Source of the DNA: Heligmosomoides polygyrus polygyrus | Lineage: Eukaryota; Nematoda; Chromadorea; Rhabditida; Heligmosomidae | Assembly (NCBI GenBank): GCA_947396885.1 | Contig: OX377205.1 | Location: 29,079,899 to 29,143,898 of the forward strand | Reading direction: 5' to 3' | Length of the DNA stretch: 64,000 nt | Shown: positions 62,301-64,000 of the stretch, in pieces | How positions within the stretch are numbered: position 1 is the stretch's first letter | How the letters are laid out: each line of letters starts with the position of its first letter | Made by a program: the position numbers and the translations under genes | The notes under the pieces: model-generated | What the model saw: only the letters and a program-made list of their open reading frames with translations | Databases searched by the model: none | Told to the model about the DNA's origin: nothing

Positions 62301-63843
62301 CAAATTGCCTCCACGATATCCCATAAAAGCGGAATGCGTGGTGCTTCCCAAAAGAGACTGAATAACGCTGTCCTTCATCCGTACCCTCTAATGCATTTTG
62401 GAGCTAGAAATTTCCTCTTCGAACCCACAAGCACGTCAACGAATCCACAAAGATGCTTGTCGAATCTCCTCGTAAGATATGCCTATCCTGGCGTTGCAGG
62501 ATAGGCATATCTTACGAGCACCTAGCACCTGGCGTTGCTTATCCCAGAATACTTTTGTTCGCCACCTGGAACAGTTGAGGCGGAGACGACGTTTTCGGCC
62601 GTTGGGCTTATTTTAAATGATTTTTGAAAAACACCAACAACAAAATTTTGGAGAGCTACTTTTCCTGAACGTTATCAACATTGACGACGTGCAACACCTT
62701 GCGGCAGCGTGGGACCTTGTGACATGATGTCGTGTCACGGTCCCGACGTTGCAATGGATTGGTCCCGCGCACCAGGCTCTCAAAAATCGTGCGTTCGACA
62801 ACGTGTTAACATCCCACTGATAGGCTTTCAATTGTATTTTTTATTAGTTCTTTCTGTACCTAATGGGCTGGGCCCGCCCCGAGATTGTATGTACATGCTC
62901 GTAGAACAGCCACACAAGGGACTCCGGGTTCTGCCTGATCTCGCATTTTAAGATGCGTTGTCGGTGGTCATCTTCAGTGATAATTTCTCAGCAGTTTTTA
63001 TTTCAAGCCCTATAGATAATTTGTTGTTGAAAGCTGTTTATTTTTCTATGTTAAATTGTTTATTTAGTTGCAGTGTTGCACTACGTTCCTAGAACTTAGC
63101 TGCTGAACTCTTGAAGTTGAAAGCCATAGGTTTCTCCTTGATTTTTTCATTTGAAAAAATGGTTTACAGCTAATTGTGTTTTTTAACGAAATTTAACGAT
63201 TTACCGGAAATTTAACGAAAATTTTCCGTTAAAAAATTTCGTTAAAAATATTTAACGCCCAACTGTGTGCACCCCTGTTAAGAAGGATGGCGTGGTCTTG
63301 CTTAGCTTGGAACACGTTTACGCAAATAAAACAGTGTTCGATCCTTAAACTGAACGCATTCCTAAAAAGCAGAGGTTAGACCTGTTTCCAGCTTCTCAAA
63401 TAGCTCTTACACAGAATTTGGGTAAAGTCCGTGATTCTTTCAAGATTATCGATTAAGAAGGACCGGACGTAATCGTCCAAAAGGACATCTGCATCATGTT
63501 CAGCATCCTGAGTAACACCTCTGGACGAAGTTTGGATGGGCCGAATGTCATTCTTGTTGAAATAATATACCGTCGCGCACCACTGAGCGACATCGTCGCC
63601 AACGTGTTAACACCGAGCATCATCCTTTATCCTCCACGCTGCTACAAGCATAAACAGCAGTGGTGTGTCTAGGGTGGACTAAGTTACAGGCTACACGCTG
63701 CCGACTAGGAAAGTAAAAATTCTTTGTTCCAGTCGAGTGCAATGGAGCTTAAAATAGCGTCAGATATAGACGATGAAGACGAGTTGAAGCCGGTAGATAG
63801 GAAGAGCCATGCCAAGGACTATTCGATGTTCGATGACTTCTAA
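50205..63843 (+). CDS. PDZ-domain protein gene, partly reconstructed
   Basis: Supported exons: 50205-50311 (tentative), 52345-52461, 52562-52633, 52689-52813, then 59555-59608, 59667-59733, 59821-59888 and 63733-63843. One or more exons must be missing between 52813 (phase 2) and 59555 (phase 0). The central exons give a PDZ domain with carboxylate-binding loop SFGFTLKLL and GDALLDLDGTPIPF. The C-terminal four exons are in phase and end in DDEDELKPVDRKSHAKDYSM then FDDF and TAA. PDZ proteins bind C-terminal peptides of partners; the particular role is unknown. The 5' end is not established; an ATG at 52282 is an alternative start. Confidence 0.5.
51605..51735 (+). repeat. tRNA-derived SINE, 5' fragment
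   Basis: Begins cgcagatagcgcagtcggag (box A) and continues to ctcaagcctttcattccttt and gtcggcgagttagtac, then stops. Confidence 0.5.
52345..52813 (+). CDS. PDZ domain exons (three exons)
   Basis: Exon 52345-52461 reads RQFTKPLTAERAKKIGLSRI and DGFTYFLLTCTK; 52562-52633 reads ESSDPVSSFGFTLKLLKNRA; 52689-52813 reads LDPKGIASIYFCIGDALLDL and DGTPIPFNDIEFVRGYTQKF. Acceptors are AATTCAG, AATTCAG and TTTTGTAG; phases 0, 0 and 2 agree. The arrangement FTYF..., (S)FGFTLK, NRAHVIA and GDALLDLDG is that of PDZ domains in nematode multi-PDZ proteins. The last strand of the domain must lie in the unfound exon after 52813. Confidence 0.62.
52880..53330 (-). pseudogene. RTE-like LINE, C-terminal fragment
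   Basis: Minus-strand residues SKIGWTGQVDCFDGT and YHRIQDLRVPRL follow the C-terminal zinc-region pattern of the RTE elements at 15590-16825 (SKIRWAGHV...-type). Several stops. Confidence 0.45.
53405..53475 (+). repeat. tRNA-like relic
   Basis: Contains a box A-like taatggtggagagc and box B-like gttcgagtcccgccc with a possible anticodon arm, but the two ends do not pair as an acceptor stem. Read as a tRNA-derived repeat, not a tRNA gene. Confidence 0.4.
54930..56490. repeat. 147-bp tandem repeat core
   Basis: Units recur at about 146-148 bp (starts near 55610, 55758, 55904, 56051, 56199, 56346, 56491) and are inverted left of about 55265. Each has ttggggagttctaccagaag and a g-rich end. As the period is 49 codons, long ORFs (166 and 242 codons) run through; their repeat-only composition makes them non-genes. 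Confidence 0.88.
55410..55609. other. Assembly gap of 200 N
   Basis: Run of N within the tandem repeat; copy number across it is unknown. Confidence 1.
57818..58786 (+). mobile_element. Mariner element, deleted, with nested SINE
   Basis: Inverted ends ttaggttgaggaataagttc bound 969 bp; TA at the left, mutated at the right. The plus strand at 58250-58500 has the first half of a mariner transposase in two frames (ICEVCREGVIGE, and EEHLAALLEENSRRTSRELA). The catalytic half is missing. A SINE copy lies inside. Confidence 0.82.
57984..58180 (-). repeat. tRNA-derived SINE nested in the mariner
   Basis: Minus-strand copy with gaatgcgtatttggcctacg, aatctggtaacaattcaccg, the box B complement gaccaggaaccaggta and box A complement cacgactgcgctac. 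Lacks the 3' body end. Confidence 0.65.
58790..59550. other. Intron stretch with antisense ORF
   Basis: The 120-codon minus frame at 58921-59283 (FEEHVVHEKRFLRNRPLDDN) is protein-like but unmatched. The missing PDZ exon could lie here; I could not place it. Confidence 0.3.
59555..59888 (+). CDS. PDZ gene, three C-terminal exons
   Basis: Exon 59555-59608 reads LPQESDVEMGPDAVLIGK; a 58-base intron; exon 59667-59733 reads EAANMHRMVFRRLKPKSVYG; an 87-base intron; exon 59821-59888 reads KSADPTVKTIDVSEKAKNIR and ends in phase at GTAAGT. Acceptors are ATTTCAG, CTTTAG and TTTTCAG. The basic stretch KPKSVYG resembles the proline- and lysine-rich linker that follows PDZ domains in related nematode proteins. 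Intron phases 0, 1 and 0 agree. Confidence 0.55.
60130..60415 (+). other. Possible alternative exon or intronic ORF
   Basis: Acceptor TTATTTCAG precedes a 93-codon ORF from 60138 (MRVRRRVAKDPWKTF), but it ends inside the foldback repeat at 60318-60430 and lacks motifs. Probably intronic. Confidence 0.2.
60318..60430. repeat. MITE-like element with perfect 17-bp arms
   Basis: Arms gaaatcactgatagcgc (60357-60373) and exact complement (60407-60423). The left side shares caacgatttac with the foldback at 50010. Confidence 0.6.
60430..61790. other. Intron stretch, unrecognised
   Basis: No motif-bearing ORF or repeat ends seen in this part of the last PDZ-gene intron. Confidence 0.35.
62089..62389 (+). 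repeat. tRNA-derived SINE inside the hAT
   Basis: Plus-strand copy: gtgcagcgcaatcagaagag (box A), cccggttcggattttccg (box B), ccaagccctccatccctccg, tgcctccacgatatcccat, ending ctgtccttcatccgtaccc. Confidence 0.72.
62468..62517. repeat. Perfect 21-bp hairpin
   Basis: Arms of 21 bases (62468-62488 and 62497-62517) match without error around the loop ggcgttgc; that loop word recurs just downstream at 62529-62536. It lies within the hAT, after the SINE. Confidence 0.85.
63733..63843 (+). CDS. PDZ gene, last exon
   Basis: After TTTGTTCCAG the frame reads SSAMELKIASDIDDEDELKP and ends FDDF then TAA. It is acidic followed by a short basic tail. Phase 0, compatible with the exon ending at 59888. 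A 3' UTR and AATAAA follow. Confidence 0.6.
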   Translation, partial: SSAMELKIASDIDDEDELKPVDRKSHAKDYSMFDDF

Positions 63844-63925
63844 GCGTCAAAGTGAACTGATACTAACTTGTGAAAACATTGAAGAAAACTACTATTCACA
63901 GCAAAACGTATTCCAAAACAAACTG

Positions 63926-63931
63926 AATAAA
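63926..63931 (+). promoter_or_regulatory. Likely polyadenylation signal of the PDZ gene
   Basis: AATAAA 83 bases after the stop. Confidence 0.65.
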
Positions 63932-64000
63932 AATATTCAATCCTCCCGGATTGCCTTTAATTGCCTGCGACTGCAACGTTTTTTTAATCACAATGCGGCA

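Larger units (their letters stand above)
61799..63277. mobile_element. Non-autonomous hAT element with TTAACG subterminal repeats
   Basis: Inverted ends caggggtgcaca / tgtgcacccctg bound 1479 bp, flanked by the identical 8 bases ttaagaag (61791-61798 and 63278-63285). Many ttaacg/tttaacg words occur just inside each end (61810-61925 and 63180-63260). No transposase; the interior contains a SINE copy and a perfect hairpin. Confidence 0.9.

Overview
This is repeat-dense nematode nuclear DNA. Nematode origin is supported by short phase-consistent introns ending in TTTCAG or TTTTAG, by the repeat mix (mariner/Tc1, RTE-like and CR1-like LINEs, BEL/Pao and Ty3/gypsy elements, hAT), and by the two host genes. 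A strongylid, hookworm-like parasite is my inference; no search was run.

Host gene 1 (about 260-18251, + strand) is the class III phosphatidylinositol 3-kinase Vps34. Nineteen exons can be placed with consistent splice phases, from the C2 domain through the helical domain and kinase domain to the stop codon. The N-terminal exons lie left of the window. Its introns hold a mariner (2500-3367), a gag-only LTR element with target-site duplication (5188-6373), a LINE endonuclease relic, several SINEs, and in the 5.6-kb intron before exon 18 a nest in which an RTE-like LINE is split by a mariner and by a hAT that itself carries another RTE fragment.

Between the genes (about 18.3-50 kb) I see almost only mobile DNA: a broken full-length mariner (20417-21708), a decayed Ty3/gypsy pol with an unexplained region after the integrase (about 22.0-25.8 kb), a Tc1-like element (30084-30813), and an LTR split by a Helitron-like element (32830-34387). 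Further right are an internally deleted mariner with an open ORF (36940-37817) and a second Helitron-like element (39550-41998). The second Helitron-like element is filled with 108-bp and 41-bp satellites and with a solo LTR carrying an array of about 12 hairpins. A small possible secreted-protein locus lies near 27.6-28.4 kb.

Host gene 2 (about 50.2-63.8 kb, + strand) is a PDZ-domain protein, only partly reconstructed. Its roughly 6.7-kb central gap contains a 4-kb foldback element with 1.2-kb inverted arms, a core of about 147-bp tandem repeats and a 200-N assembly gap. Its last intron contains a second hAT.

The strongest candidates for something undescribed are the hairpin array in the solo LTR (shared hairpin loop, different but self-complementary outer stems), the two Helitron-like elements with a palindromic CTGG end, the 4-kb foldback element, and a tRNA-derived SINE family with about twelve copies in this window.
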